DNA of 64,000 nucleotides from Sneathiella litorea (GTDB lineage: Bacteria; Pseudomonadota; Alphaproteobacteria; Sneathiellales; Sneathiellaceae), in assembly GCF_009882915.1 (NCBI RefSeq), contig NZ_WTUW01000002.1, positions 1,264,006 through 1,328,005 of the forward strand. Direction: 5' to 3'. The position numbers and the translations under genes were made by a program. Positions within the stretch are counted from its first letter, which is position 1; the number at the start of each line of letters is the position of its first letter. The notes under the pieces were generated by a model, which saw only the letters and a list, made by a program, of their open reading frames with translations, searched no databases and was not told the origin of the DNA. Positions 44,612-54,218 of the stretch are shown here, one piece after another.

Positions 44612-45553
44612 ATGACTAAAGCCAACGCAACCATCAAATATGCCGCCCTTCTTTGGCTAAAACGCTGCAAGCTCGATGGGCTAGAACGGGCCACTATTCG
44701 CTCTTACAAAGGGCACTTCATGCATCATATCGGACCAAAGATTGGCGGTCTTCTGCTCGAAGAATTCACTGCCGCTGACGTTCAGGATTTTATCGATGAA
44801 ATGCTTGAAGAGAACTCTCGCGCAATGACCAAGAAGGTGCTCACAAGCTTGCGGTCTATTCTCTCAACGGCTCAGTCTCGTGGGATGATCGATAAGAATG
44901 TAGCCCGCGAGATCAAACTCCGGAGAGCCAGTCGAAACGATAAGGAGCGGATCATTCCAACCAAGGATGAAATCCGACTGCTAATCGACAAGGCCCCTCC
45001 CCGTGAAAAGCCGCTCGTCATTACCGCTATCCTCACCGGTATGCGCTCTAGCGAGCTTAGAGGGCTTTCTTGGGCGCATGTAGACTTCACCAAGGGCCTT
45101 ATCCACATCAAGCAACGGGCGGATCGGTATAATGCCATAGGTGTTCCCAAGAGCCGCGCCGGTATTCGCACTATTCCGATGTCTCCTTTAGTTGCGAGTA
45201 CGCTGAAGGATTGGAAAGCACGATGTCCGAAAGGGGAACTTAATCTTGTGTTTCCCAATGGCGCAGGCAATGTTGAGGGGCATGCAAATATCTATCATCG
45301 GATCTTCAAGCCCCTCATGATTGCCTGTGAGAATGTTGACAGTGACGGCAAACTGAAGTTCGGGTTTCATTCTCTTCGTCATGCTGCTGCGTCCTTATTC
45401 ATAGAACAGGGTTGGACACCCAAGAAGATCCAGGTGCTGCTTGGTCATTCTTCTATCAATATGACATTTGACGTGTATGGGCATCTGTTCCACAATCCAG
45501 AGGAAGATATTGCGCAGATGGCGAAGATGGAGAGTGATCTCCTAGCTACATAG
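44612..45553 (+). CDS. int: Tyrosine site-specific integrase
   Basis: The protein has 313 residues. An N-terminal SAM-like core-binding domain (about 1-100) is followed by the catalytic domain. The full active site is present: R145 (TGMRSSELRG), K180 (VPKSRAGIR), H253-x-x-R256 (HSLRHAAAS), H279 (LLGHSS) and Y289 (DVYGHLF). The start at ATG 44612 has AAGGA upstream. It lies 0.9 kb from the att copy at 46435 and probably catalyses integration into tRNA-Phe. A truncated relative of it stands before the next att copy (60020-60383). Confidence 0.93.
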   Translation: MTKANATIKYAALLWLKRCKLDGLERATIRSYKGHFMHHIGPKIGGLLLEEFTAADVQDFIDEMLEENSRAMTKKVLTSLRSILSTAQSRGMIDKNVAREIKLRRASRNDKERIIPTKDEIRLLIDKAPPREKPLVITAILTGMRSSELRGLSWAHVDFTKGLIHIKQRADRYNAIGVPKSRAGIRTIPMSPLVASTLKDWKARCPKGELNLVFPNGAGNVEGHANIYHRIFKPLMIACENVDSDGKLKFGFHSLRHAAASLFIEQGWTPKKIQVLLGHSSINMTFDVYGHLFHNPEEDIAQMAKMESDLLAT

Positions 45554-45767
45554 CTGGAAACGCACTTTTTATAGAGTAGCACCAACTTGATCTTTGCCCT
45601 AATTGCATTGATCGCAACTCTGTCAAACGCAACACTGACAAAGCTCAATGAATAACTAACTTTGGCTGCCACACTGATACAAGCGTGCAAGTGGGGGCCG
45701 CGTCATTAATTGAGAGTTCTTTTCATAGATTACAATCGGTTGTGGATAGGGTATCCTTCACGGTATT

Positions 45768-46346
45768 ATGAGTAAAACCGTCACAATTATTCTAGGCCAC
45801 CCTGCTAAAGCTTCATATTGCCGTGCCATTGCTGAGAGTTACAGAGACGGTGCCGCTTCTGCAGGCCACAAAGTACATTTTCTACCGCTGTCGGATATGA
45901 AATTCGATCCCATTCTTCACGAAGGCTACCATAAAGAACAAATACTCGAGCCTGACTTACAGCATGCGCAGGAGGCCATAATAGCATCGGATCATATTGT
46001 TATTATCTACCCTCTTTGGATCGGCATGATGCCAGCCTTGCTCAAGGGCTTTTTTGAACGAACGTTTCAACGCGGTTTTGCCTACAAAGAAGCAAAGAAT
46101 CCATTTGAAGTTGGTTTGCTGAAAGGTAGATCAGCTCGTGTCATCATTACGATGGGCATGCCCGGATGGTTTTTTCGTTGGTTTTATTGTGCTCATTCGG
46201 CAATGGCACTAAAACGCAACCTATTACATTTTTGCGGAATAAAGCCCGTGCGCTTCACCTACTTGGGAATGGTGGAAGCAGCGAGTGAAAACGAACGAAG
46301 AAAGTGGTTAGAGAGTATTCGCAAACTTGGCAGAAAAGCATACTAG
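45768..46346 (+). CDS. NAD(P)H oxidoreductase, flavodoxin-like fold
   Basis: The protein has 192 residues. ILGHPAKASYCRAIAESY near the N-terminus is the flavin-phosphate loop of the KefF/YwrO/NQO1-type family. VIIYPLWIGMMPALLKGFFERTF (about 78-100) is the conserved P-L-W-x-G-x-P-A segment. It probably reduces quinones or similar electrophiles with NAD(P)H. It lies between the integrase gene and att copy 2 and is a cargo gene of the right end. Its proximity to the att site matches the position of the small secreted protein gene at 60478 in segment B. Confidence 0.85.
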   Translation: MSKTVTIILGHPAKASYCRAIAESYRDGAASAGHKVHFLPLSDMKFDPILHEGYHKEQILEPDLQHAQEAIIASDHIVIIYPLWIGMMPALLKGFFERTFQRGFAYKEAKNPFEVGLLKGRSARVIITMGMPGWFFRWFYCAHSAMALKRNLLHFCGIKPVRFTYLGMVEAASENERRKWLESIRKLGRKAY

Positions 46347-46434
46347 CGGTGCTCAAATCGCTGTACTTTATTCCAAAATGTTATTGACTTTATAGCTTTG
46401 GAAAAACTGCCTGAATCATCTTAATTTTAACACG

Positions 46435-46493
46435 TCCACGCGGACTGAAAATCTGCCTGTCGGTGGTTCGAATCCGCCCCTGGGCACCATTTC
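46435..46493 (+). repeat. att-like direct repeat 2 (3' half of tRNA-Phe)
   Basis: Same tRNA-Phe 3' half as at 171 and 60855, with two substitutions in the 3' side of the anticodon stem and variable region (TCTGCCTG for TCCGCGTG). Identity ends after the ACCATTTC following the CCA. No 5' tRNA half precedes it. It marks the junction of the two tandem segments. Confidence 0.85.
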
Positions 46494-46653
46494 CCCCATC
46501 CCTTGTGTTCAGGTTGTTACCACTCCCAATTTCTGAACTCTTCGTCACTCTTTAGTTGCTACGAAATAACAAAGCTACTCATTTGCTCAAGTCCCTAGCT
46601 ACGCTCCTAATCAATAATCAGGGACGTTCTGCCTTCATGGATGTTTCAAACGA

Positions 46654-46890
46654 TTATTCTGCAAGCCAGCTTCTTATATCCGCCTCAGCTGGAACAGAAC
46701 CGCTATGAACCAGGGCTTCGTCGATAACTACAGCAGGAGTTCGCATCACTCCATAATTCATAATGGTTTCCGCGTCGGTTTCCTTATTAACTTCGACGGC
46801 GATGCCCATCCCGTCCGCCGCTTTTTTTATTTTCTCTGCTGTCTGAATACATTTCGAACAGCCACTTCCAAGTACCTTAATCGTTTTCAT
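46654..46890 (-). CDS. Small thioredoxin-like redox protein (CxxC)
   Basis: The protein has 78 residues. The active site CSKC (GSGCSKCIQT, about 9-18) and MRTPAVVIDEALVHSG with the cis-Pro are typical of the MTH895/TM0996-type minimal thioredoxins. It probably exchanges disulfides for the permease encoded next to it (10-base gap). This pair is common in metalloid or thiol-related loci, usually with an ArsR-type regulator, which is absent here. Confidence 0.85.
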   Translation of the reverse strand: MKTIKVLGSGCSKCIQTAEKIKKAADGMGIAVEVNKETDAETIMNYGVMRTPAVVIDEALVHSGSVPAEADIRSWLAE

Positions 46891-46900
46891 AGTTTCGCCC

Positions 46901-47896
46901 TTATTTTATCAGATAAGTTAAATTCAGTATCCAGCCGACAAGCGTGAAGGAAACCAACAACATTAGAAAAAGCGTCGCCAGCAATTTCCACTGCATGACC
47001 TGTTTCAGCAGTATAAATTCCGGAAAACTCGCGGCGACCGTACTCATACAAAAAGCAAGGGTAGTCCCCACCGGCAAACCATTAACAAGTAGACTTTCCA
47101 TAACGGGTATTACGCCAGTTGCATTTGAATACAGCGGGATACCCAATAGCACCGCAGCAGGAACAGACCACCATTGGCCGTCTCCAAGATGTTCTTCCAG
47201 CCACCCTTGCGGAACGAAACCATGCATAGCCGCCCCCAATCCAACGCCCAGAAAGACCCATTTCCAGACGCGTCCGATAATTTCCATGGTCTCACCCTTG
47301 GCGAATTGGTGACGCTCCCTCATCGACAATACAGCAGCAGTCTGTTGGCCAAAAGCAAGTGCCTCTTTCCCCTTAGCTTTCTGATAGGCCTTTGCCGCAA
47401 ATGGTTGAAGCCAGCGTTCTGCCCGGATCTGGTCGAGAAAAAAGCCACCAAAAATGCCAACAGTTACTCCCGCGATCACATATAGCAGTGTGAATTCCCA
47501 ACCAAGCAGGCTAACCAACAGAAGGACAGCCACTTCATTGATCAAGGGTGAGGTAAGCAGAAACGCCATCGTAATACCCACAGGGATTCCGGCGGAGGTA
47601 AACCCGAGAAACACGGGTATGCTTGAGCAGGAGCAAAAGGGAGTGATAGCGCCAAACCCGGCTCCGAGGACATATCCCGTTGCCCGATGCTTTCCGGCGA
47701 GAAAATTCCGAATGCGCTCAACATCCAGTGACGCACGAACCAAGGCAATAAAATATATCATCACGAAGAGAAGAACAAAGATCTTCGTCGTATCTTCTAT
47801 AAAAAAATGAAGCGCATCCCCAAGTTTTTCTTGGCGGACCAAGCCAAAAAGGTCATACACGACCCAATCCGCAAACAACGTAAAGATTTCAAACAT
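46901..47896 (-). CDS. SO_0444/YraQ-type permease
   Basis: The protein has 331 residues with eight to ten hydrophobic segments. TPFCSCSSIPVFLGFTSAGIP (about 85-105) holds the conserved C-S-C-S motif of the family (DUF318 permeases), and LLTSPLINEVAVLL follows. YSNATGVIPVMESLL near 255 is the repeated half-site. Related proteins export arsenicals or other thiophilic compounds (family knowledge). The specific substrate is unknown. Operon with the thioredoxin-like gene; the permease is upstream. Confidence 0.85.
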   Translation of the reverse strand: MFEIFTLFADWVVYDLFGLVRQEKLGDALHFFIEDTTKIFVLLFVMIYFIALVRASLDVERIRNFLAGKHRATGYVLGAGFGAITPFCSCSSIPVFLGFTSAGIPVGITMAFLLTSPLINEVAVLLLVSLLGWEFTLLYVIAGVTVGIFGGFFLDQIRAERWLQPFAAKAYQKAKGKEALAFGQQTAAVLSMRERHQFAKGETMEIIGRVWKWVFLGVGLGAAMHGFVPQGWLEEHLGDGQWWSVPAAVLLGIPLYSNATGVIPVMESLLVNGLPVGTTLAFCMSTVAASFPEFILLKQVMQWKLLATLFLMLLVSFTLVGWILNLTYLIK

Positions 47897-48521
47897 GATG
47901 ATATTTCCAATGCGCTGTTATCTAACAGTTGCGGGTATATTCACGGACGCCCGCTCGAACTCTTTATTTGTGACTTATAGGCCTCTACTAGCTGAAGACA
48001 AAGAGACACATTGACGCATAAGAAATCAGTTATAAGGTGCTTGAGTTTGGATGCAGCCAACCATTTTATGCCACACCTCACACACATAACTATTATCAGC
48101 GGATCCACCCAATAGCCGGACCTATTCAGTAACTCGCGAAATAGGGCACAATAGCGTTCCTACTATGCCGCACTGGTGGAGTGGCAATAACCTAGTGCTG
48201 GATCAAAGTAACCCCTTGGAGTGACTTACCAACAAAACTAACTTGTTGGCGGCTGAAATTCTTCTCGTCAACCAAGAAAGAGGGGATTTTTTTGCTAATT
48301 TTATTTAGGAGCCAGCAATCGATTTTCATTCGAAGACGCAGATACGTCCCCTGGATTCTTCACGGAAATAATATTCTATTCAATAAAACCCCAAACTACT
48401 TTAATTATTAAACAATTAGACTAGAAAGAGCTTGCACGCGGCAAGCAATGCCGCGATTATTAACTTCGTTGCGACCCACGCTTTCAATGCAGAGTATTGC
48501 GCATTTAACAGGAGGATAATC
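47897..48521. other. Gene-free stretch with promoters of two divergent genes
   Basis: No gene recognised. CCAACAA (48229-48235) and TTGTTGG (48243-48249) form a small palindrome that could be an operator. The A/T-rich part near 48340-48430 should contain the promoter of the deacetylase-fold gene. The frame of that gene is open upstream to 48432, but without a ribosome-binding site. Confidence 0.4.
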
Positions 48522-49427
48522 TTGGAAAAGAAGAAAATATATTGTGCGTTCGGTGTTGATATTGATTCGGTTGCAGGGTGGATCGGATCTTACGGCGGAG
48601 GAGATAGTCCGTCAGACATACAGCGCGGCATTTTTGCAGCTGAGGTCGGCGTACCCCGCCTATTGCGATTGTTCAAAAAGTATGAACTTCGCGCGTCTTT
48701 TTTTGTACCAGGCCATTCCCTAGAGACGTTTCCAGAGCAAATGAAGATGGTCGTTGACGAGGGGCATGAAATTGGAGCGCACGGCTATCTTCACGAAAAT
48801 CCGATAGCAATGACCGCACAGCAGGAGGAGGACGTTCTCGCAAAGTCGATTGAGCTGATTGATAAGCTTACCGGCAAGAAACCGCGCGGCTATGTCGCAC
48901 CTTGGTGGGAGATGTCAGCTGTAACGACGAATTTGCTAAAGAAATACGGATTCAGCTACGACCATAGTCAAGGATATCGCGACTTTCAGCCCTTCTATGC
49001 ACGGACGGGCGATAAATGGAATGTCATCGACTATACTAAAAAGGCTAGTGATTGGATGCATCCTTTAAAGCATGGTAATGAGATCGATCTTGTCGATATA
49101 TGCGCAAATTGGTATCTCGATGACCTTCCACCCATGATGTTCATGAAAACGTCACCCAACAGTCACGGCTTTGTCAATCCCCGGGATATCGAAGAATTAT
49201 GGCGTGACCAGTTCGACTGGGTATATCGCGAAATGGATTATGCGGTCTTCGCTCTCACCATTCATCCGGATGTATCCGGGAGGCCGCAGGTTCTTCTAAT
49301 GCTCGAACGCCTGATCGAATATATCAATGGGCACGAAAATGTAGAATGGACCACCTTTGAAGATATCGCTGACGACTTCCGCAATCGATATCCGTTCGAG
49401 AGCAATCGGCGACCGGAGGTAGTTTAA
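48522..49427 (+). CDS. Polysaccharide-deacetylase-fold hydrolase, possibly cyclic-imide hydrolase
   Basis: The protein has 301 residues from TTG 48522, six bases after AGGAGG; the frame before it has no signal. NodB-like fold: [10 protein letters not shown] (metal Asp pair, about 9-18), AHGYLHENP (His of the metal site, about 86-94), and the C-terminal [12 protein letters not shown]. This is the PuuE/cyclic imidase subgroup rather than classical chitin deacetylases, as no signal peptide is present and the enzyme should be cytoplasmic. Hydrolysis of a cyclic imide or ureide is an inference supported by the asparaginase and TRAP genes nearby. The next two genes follow with minimal spacing. Confidence 0.75.
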   Translation: MEKKKIYCAFGVDIDSVAGWIGSYGGGDSPSDIQRGIFAAEVGVPRLLRLFKKYELRASFFVPGHSLETFPEQMKMVVDEGHEIGAHGYLHENPIAMTAQQEEDVLAKSIELIDKLTGKKPRGYVAPWWEMSAVTTNLLKKYGFSYDHSQGYRDFQPFYARTGDKWNVIDYTKKASDWMHPLKHGNEIDLVDICANWYLDDLPPMMFMKTSPNSHGFVNPRDIEELWRDQFDWVYREMDYAVFALTIHPDVSGRPQVLLMLERLIEYINGHENVEWTTFEDIADDFRNRYPFESNRRPEVV

Positions 49428-49431
49428 CCCC

Positions 49432-49725
49432 ATGTGCAGTGCCTGCGGTTTGCCGTCTCTGCCGGGCCATTGGACAGATGCCGGTGCCTCGGAGCCAGGA
49501 AGTCGATTGCGGCTACGTTTCACACGACTGACAATCATAAATCGGTTGCTGGCTCCGTACCAACTTATTGCACATGACGACGGATCGATGCCTGGTTTGC
49601 AGCTAATGGCTCCTGATGGCAAGCGCGTGATCGTTTCTGATCTCGAAACATTATGGGTGGAGGCGGCAAGGCTTGCGGGCGTATCCATAGACCCTCTCTC
49701 ACCTTTCGTGCTCAGTGATGACTGA
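49432..49725 (+). CDS. Small CxxC protein between hydrolase and G3E GTPase
   Basis: The protein has 97 residues. It starts MCSACGLPSLPGHWTDAGA, so a CxxC sits at the very N-terminus and a nearby His (HW) could complete a metal site. The rest is a compact domain with RLRLRFTRLTIINRLLAP, and PFVLSD near the end. Not recognised by name. It starts 5 bases after the hydrolase gene and overlaps the GTPase gene by 8 bases. Its position suggests metal handling together with the GTPase (inference). Confidence 0.65.
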   Translation: MCSACGLPSLPGHWTDAGASEPGSRLRLRFTRLTIINRLLAPYQLIAHDDGSMPGLQLMAPDGKRVIVSDLETLWVEAARLAGVSIDPLSPFVLSDD

Positions 49726-50689
49726 AGTCTATCGTAGGGATGGGCGCCTGCGACTAACGATAATCGGCGGATTTCTGGGTTCGGGCAAGAGCACGTGGTT
49801 ACGGCATCAACTGCATGAGCGGAGTTTCGGTCCGGTTTGTCTTCTCGTCAACGAAGCAGCAGAAACATCCATAGACGATCTGCTACTGGGCGGAGCTGAG
49901 CAAGTCAAAGTTTTAGCCGGCGGCTGTGCATGCTGTGAGGGTCGCAATGCACTTGTCGCTGCCTTGCTTAGGATATGCGAGAAACAAGACTCCACCGACG
50001 GACAACGATTGAGTGGCGTTCTGCTCGAAACCAGTGGATTGGCTGACCCTACCGCCATAGCCAAAACATTGTTAACTGATCCAGTGCTCACGCGACGGTT
50101 TGTCGTGGATGAAGTGATTGTGCTAATGGATGCTATAAATGGCCCGCTCCAACTAGCCCAGGAATATCTGGGGCGGCGCCAGATTGAGGCTGCGGAGCGG
50201 ATCATTGTAACCAAAATACACGGCACACCGACAGACCAGGTTGTTCGTCTAGTAAAAACACTGCGTATCCTAAATCCGGCGGCAGAAATTGAAGGTGCGG
50301 AGCTAGGCGTACCCTGGCAATTGCCATCGGACGCCGCTGTTCGACCATATGAGTTACCAGCTCTGCCGGCATTCAGCGAACCAATTCAATCTTACCGATT
50401 GGATGTTTCGCGAGAAGCAGGTTGGACTGGTCTCTCAGTTTGGCTTTCAGCCCTTCTAGCAGCGCGCGGCGACCAAATTGTGCGAGTCAAAGGGGTGGTC
50501 GAGAGTCCGGCCGGCCGTCTTCTATTGCAATCAGTCCATCGAGCCGTACAACCGCCGGAGATTTTACCTGCGGTTCCGGCCAATAGCGACGGAGCTAAAT
50601 TGGAGAGCAATTTTATAGTTCTCCTCGGGCGCGGAATAGATGAAAAGACACTCAACCGCTCTTGGTCGAAGCTTGTCGAGGCTAAATGA
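49718..50689 (+). CDS. G3E (CobW/COG0523) GTPase, putative metallochaperone
   Basis: The protein has 323 residues. Walker A GGFLGSGKST (about 17-26), the metal-binding GGCACCEG (about 67-74), ETSGLADP (about 106-113) and VTKIHG in place of the usual TKxD. ATG 49718 overlaps the small gene; a GTG at 49715 is possible. COG0523 proteins deliver metals such as Zn, Co or Ni to partner enzymes using GTP. The nearest candidate client is the metal hydrolase two genes upstream. The missing Asp of the guanine-specificity motif raises doubt about strict GTP use. Confidence 0.85.
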   Translation: MTEVYRRDGRLRLTIIGGFLGSGKSTWLRHQLHERSFGPVCLLVNEAAETSIDDLLLGGAEQVKVLAGGCACCEGRNALVAALLRICEKQDSTDGQRLSGVLLETSGLADPTAIAKTLLTDPVLTRRFVVDEVIVLMDAINGPLQLAQEYLGRRQIEAAERIIVTKIHGTPTDQVVRLVKTLRILNPAAEIEGAELGVPWQLPSDAAVRPYELPALPAFSEPIQSYRLDVSREAGWTGLSVWLSALLAARGDQIVRVKGVVESPAGRLLLQSVHRAVQPPEILPAVPANSDGAKLESNFIVLLGRGIDEKTLNRSWSKLVEAK

Positions 50690-50970
50690 AATGGGCACCC
50701 CTAAATAACCTCTCTTCAGGGTATATATCTTACTCTCAAGCGACAACTCGGGTAGCTATATAGGCTCGGCGCAATGGGTGTCCCAGTGTTTCGGTCAGTT
50801 GCGCTTAAGCATCACATGGTTCCGAAGGAGCGAAAAATAATCGGTCTTGACTGCAGATGTTATTGCGCGTGTCATTCAATATGACTACTGCGGATAGACA
50901 TCTTGCGACGTTCAACCACCATTAGATACGCACCATACTGCCAACTCGAGGGCCGGGCATTTTCCTTTGG

Positions 50971-51396
50971 TCAACTAGTAGAAGTCTTCAACTTGAACCG
51001 CGGCACCACCATACCGTCAAAAGAGGTATCCCAGTCTAGACGTAGCGCAGAACCAATTGTCACGGTTTCCCCTTCGCATCCAATCAAATTTGAGAGAAGC
51101 CGGACGTTACCGCAGTCCGGAAAATCCACGACTATCACGTCGTATGGCAATAGTTTCTCCACGCTCTCATGCGCTGCATAGGATACTCGTGTGTGCGTGA
51201 AGATAAGTGCCGGCCCGCGCACCTCAGTCCACTCAATTTTGCCTTCACTGGGTGACGCGATAGGTAGTGATGGATGAAGCCAACGGCCGGAGTCACTACA
51301 TCGGGGAAACAGAAGCTTTCGTTCTTTGCAACCTGCCCAGAAAGGAGCATCTGTACGATTTGGGCGTGGGCTGGGAAGGTGAGCGAGAGGTGACAT
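50971..51396 (-). CDS. DUF35-like OB-fold protein without zinc-ribbon cysteines
   Basis: The protein has 141 residues. The N-terminal helix region WAGCKERKLLFPRCSDSGRW aligns with the F/W-x-G-x..L..x-x-C..C-G pattern of DUF35 zinc ribbons, but only one Cys of each expected pair remains (CSDSG), and the second pair is missing. The OB-fold follows: GKIEWTEVRG, then YDVIVVDFP, then LIGCEGETVTIG. DUF35 proteins are partners of thiolase-like enzymes, and the gene directly follows the thiolase-like gene (18 bases). With this partner it would form an aldolase- or thiolase-type complex. Confidence 0.7.
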   Translation of the reverse strand: MSPLAHLPSPRPNRTDAPFWAGCKERKLLFPRCSDSGRWLHPSLPIASPSEGKIEWTEVRGPALIFTHTRVSYAAHESVEKLLPYDVIVVDFPDCGNVRLLSNLIGCEGETVTIGSALRLDWDTSFDGMVVPRFKLKTSTS

Positions 51397-51414
51397 TGGA
51401 TCTATTCCTAATAA

Positions 51415-52587
51415 TCAGGATGCTAGGATAAGTGCACTGGTCGGTGTAAGCCCACTAACTGAGGATACAAAAGCAAGCTCAGCGTCGGTGACCTGCGCCG
51501 TTGATGTGCCGCGAATTTGCCGCACTGCTTCGAGGACTAGGTTTGCGCCATGCATATACCCTTCTGAAAGATGTCCGCCCGACGTGTTGATAGGCAAAGC
51601 GCCTCCAAGCCCGATCCGCCCGCCTTCGACGAAGTGGCCGCCCTCTCCTCGGGCGCAGAAACCGTAATCTTCTAGAGCAACGATAACCATGCCAGTGAAA
51701 GCGTCGTATATCTGAGCAACGTCGATATTCTCGCGATTGACACCGGCGCGTGCGAAGAGTCGATCAGCAAGATCACCAATACCCCCAGTCTCATATATTT
51801 CGATTGGCATATTGTTCCATCCTATTGGTCCGCTACCAAACCCACCGCCGGCCCCCTGTTCCGCTGCTAGAACGCGTACAGGGCGGCTGGCTGAATCTCG
51901 TGCTCTTTCTTCTGTTGTGACAATTAGCGCGGCTGCGCCTTCACTTTCGACGCAGCAATCAAACAACCGGTATGGTTCCGCGATCATACGCGAAGCAAGG
52001 TAGTCCTCCATCGACAGCGGTTGCGAAAAAAACCGTGCTGATGGATTGCGGTTAGCGTGGTTGCGGAAGGTGACGGCCACATGTCCAAGTTGCTCAGAGG
52101 TCGTCCCATAAAGTTCCATATGCCGCCGCATGGTAAGCGCATAGAAAACAGGTGGTGCGAAGGCACCGTAAGGCGCTGTCCAATTATAAAAGGGACGCTG
52201 CGGATTGTAACGACCATAGCGTTGCTCGGACTGAACAACCGATCGGAAAACAGCAACGTTTGTGGCGCGCCCGGTTTCGACCGCAGAAGCCGCAAGCGCA
52301 ACTGCACCACATGCGCCGCCTCCTCCAGAGGTGTATACGATCGATCCATGTCTCAGATTAGGAAGCCCCAGCACTTCCTGAAGGAGAACTGCACCATAGG
52401 TGTCTTCCCCTGGCAGATCAATGGCGTAAGTAACCAGACCATCAATGGCATCAACCTGTAGGCCAGCATCAGCGGCGGCGGCGCGAATGGCCTCTGCAGC
52501 AAGATCGAGTTCTGGTCGTCCATCATACCCACCTCGCTTTGCTATGGGTGTCTGGCCGATACCAATTATGTGCGCGTCATTCGACAT
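51415..52587 (-). CDS. Thiolase-like protein (SCP-x/Ltp2 type), DUF35 partner
   Basis: The protein has 390 residues. Thiolase-superfamily features: GIGQTPIAKRGG at the N-terminus, VAFTSGGGGACGAVALAASA-like VYTSGGGGACGAVAL near 85, DVAQIYDAFTGMVIVALEDYG near 290 and NTSGGHLSEGYMHGANLV near 340. The classic N-terminal nucleophilic Cys context is not obvious, so it may be a retro-aldolase such as Ltp2, which requires a DUF35 partner (family knowledge). Neighbours are a CoA ligase and DUF35 gene. Confidence 0.8.
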   Translation of the reverse strand: MSNDAHIIGIGQTPIAKRGGYDGRPELDLAAEAIRAAAADAGLQVDAIDGLVTYAIDLPGEDTYGAVLLQEVLGLPNLRHGSIVYTSGGGGACGAVALAASAVETGRATNVAVFRSVVQSEQRYGRYNPQRPFYNWTAPYGAFAPPVFYALTMRRHMELYGTTSEQLGHVAVTFRNHANRNPSARFFSQPLSMEDYLASRMIAEPYRLFDCCVESEGAAALIVTTEERARDSASRPVRVLAAEQGAGGGFGSGPIGWNNMPIEIYETGGIGDLADRLFARAGVNRENIDVAQIYDAFTGMVIVALEDYGFCARGEGGHFVEGGRIGLGGALPINTSGGHLSEGYMHGANLVLEAVRQIRGTSTAQVTDAELAFVSSVSGLTPTSALILAS

Positions 52588-52634
52588 CTAAATCAACTCC
52601 TAAGTTTGCGATTGCCTGTTTTCTAAACCTGCAA

Positions 52635-54218
52635 TCACGCTTTCTGCATATCAGCGGCTTCACGATCCCATGCACGTTCATTACCGTGTTGTTTGAGTTT
52701 GTGTCGCTCAATTTCTTGCTTCGCTGCCGACTGCGGCAACCTCTCAACAAACTCAACAAAACGCGGCACTTTGAATCGCGCCATATGATCCTCCGCCCAC
52801 TTGGTAAGCTCCCTGGGATCGATTGAAACTCCATTCTCCGGTCGAATGAATGCTTTGACTTCATCTTCACCCAACTCTGAGGGAACACCAACCACGACTA
52901 CCTCCGCGATACCCGGATATCGTGCTAGAATGGACTCGACTTCATATGCAGAAATATTTTCCGAACGTCGGCGAAGCCAATGCGCTTCCCGCCCGACAAA
53001 GGTGAGCCAGCCGTCCTCATCGACGGAACCGAGATCACCCGTGTGCCACCACATATTTACAAGGCAGTCTAGCGTACGCTGCGGATTGTTATGATATCCG
53101 TTTAGCATAGAATACGGCACAGTAGGCCGCACGGTTATTAGCCCCACGGTACCAACAGGCACGGGCTCCTCATTCGCATCTACAATGCGCAAATCACACC
53201 ATCCATTTGGATGACCATTGGTACCCTTTCTGTGAATTTCGCCCAGAGGTGTGTGCACAACAGCAGTGCCTCCGATCTCTGTCCCCCCATAGACGGGGAC
53301 AATGAATATGCCGAACCGCTCAACGAAATCTTCTTCTACATGTTTTGGCAGCATTGCTGTCGCGCCCCAAGTTACCCTTACCCGATGGGCCCTATCCTGT
53401 GGACTTGGCGGTTGCTTCACAAGAAGGGTAAACATCGATCCCATCGGATCGATTATACTTGCATCACATGCTCGCACACGTGACCAATAGCGTGACAAAC
53501 TGAACCAGCGGTCGAGTGTACTGCCATAACCATACAGAATTGGCGTTACGATCGCGTTAGTCTGCGCGGCAACATGAAAGCACTGCAAAACACTATAATG
53601 GTGATCACTAGAAGTAGCTTTGATTGCACTGCCCCACCGATAGGCGCTGACAATATAGTAGAATTGAGAAAGCGCCACTCCCTTCGGCATTCCTGACGTT
53701 CCCCCTGTATAGATGATACAGCAGGTATCTCCTGGCTGCACAACAACGCTTGGGGGCGCGCTGGCCGAAAAAAGTTCATTGAAATGGCCACAGTCAGCTA
53801 CCGGTTCCACGCTGAAGACAGAACGACTAATGTTTTCTGGAACCGCCGCTTCCAACTTCTCCCAGCATTCCGAATCAACAATAAGTAATTCGGCCCCGAC
53901 ATCATTGAGCGTATACCGCAGATCATCTCCTTGAAGGCCGACGTTTAAGGGGGCTGCGATTGCGCCGATACGGCAACAAGCAAACCAAATCAGTACTTGT
54001 GCCTCGTGGTTGTGCATGAAGGTGGCAACAACGTCACCTTTGGCGACGCCTTGCTCCGTGAGGCCGGCTGCGAGTGAGGCAGAGCGCAAGGCGATATCCC
54101 GATAAGTCAACGATTTGTCTACAATTGTGAGCGCTAATTTATCACCCCAGCGCGCTGCCCGATCGTCAATCAAAGCCGGTATTGTCTCAAACTCGGCATT
54201 TTCCTCTCTAATTTTCAT
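52635..54218 (-). CDS. Acyl-CoA ligase (AMP-binding), second copy
   Basis: The protein has 527 residues. ANL motifs: IIYTGGTSGMPKGVALS (about 167-183), VYGGTEIGGTAV (about 303-314), WWHTGDLGSVDEDGWL and the hinge FVGREAHWLRRRSENIS. The catalytic lysine region is PQSAAKQEIERHK near 503-515. ATG 54218 has GGGAGAAG upstream and overlaps the preceding ORF by 4 bases. It would activate an acid taken up by the third TRAP system. Distinct from the ligase at 21025 (different motif contexts). Confidence 0.88.
   Translation of the reverse strand: MKIREENAEFETIPALIDDRAARWGDKLALTIVDKSLTYRDIALRSASLAAGLTEQGVAKGDVVATFMHNHEAQVLIWFACCRIGAIAAPLNVGLQGDDLRYTLNDVGAELLIVDSECWEKLEAAVPENISRSVFSVEPVADCGHFNELFSASAPPSVVVQPGDTCCIIYTGGTSGMPKGVALSQFYYIVSAYRWGSAIKATSSDHHYSVLQCFHVAAQTNAIVTPILYGYGSTLDRWFSLSRYWSRVRACDASIIDPMGSMFTLLVKQPPSPQDRAHRVRVTWGATAMLPKHVEEDFVERFGIFIVPVYGGTEIGGTAVVHTPLGEIHRKGTNGHPNGWCDLRIVDANEEPVPVGTVGLITVRPTVPYSMLNGYHNNPQRTLDCLVNMWWHTGDLGSVDEDGWLTFVGREAHWLRRRSENISAYEVESILARYPGIAEVVVVGVPSELGEDEVKAFIRPENGVSIDPRELTKWAEDHMARFKVPRFVEFVERLPQSAAKQEIERHKLKQHGNERAWDREAADMQKA

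Noticed and set aside
48229-48249. Small palindrome as a terminator
   Set aside because: Seven-base arms without a following T run; at best an operator-like site.
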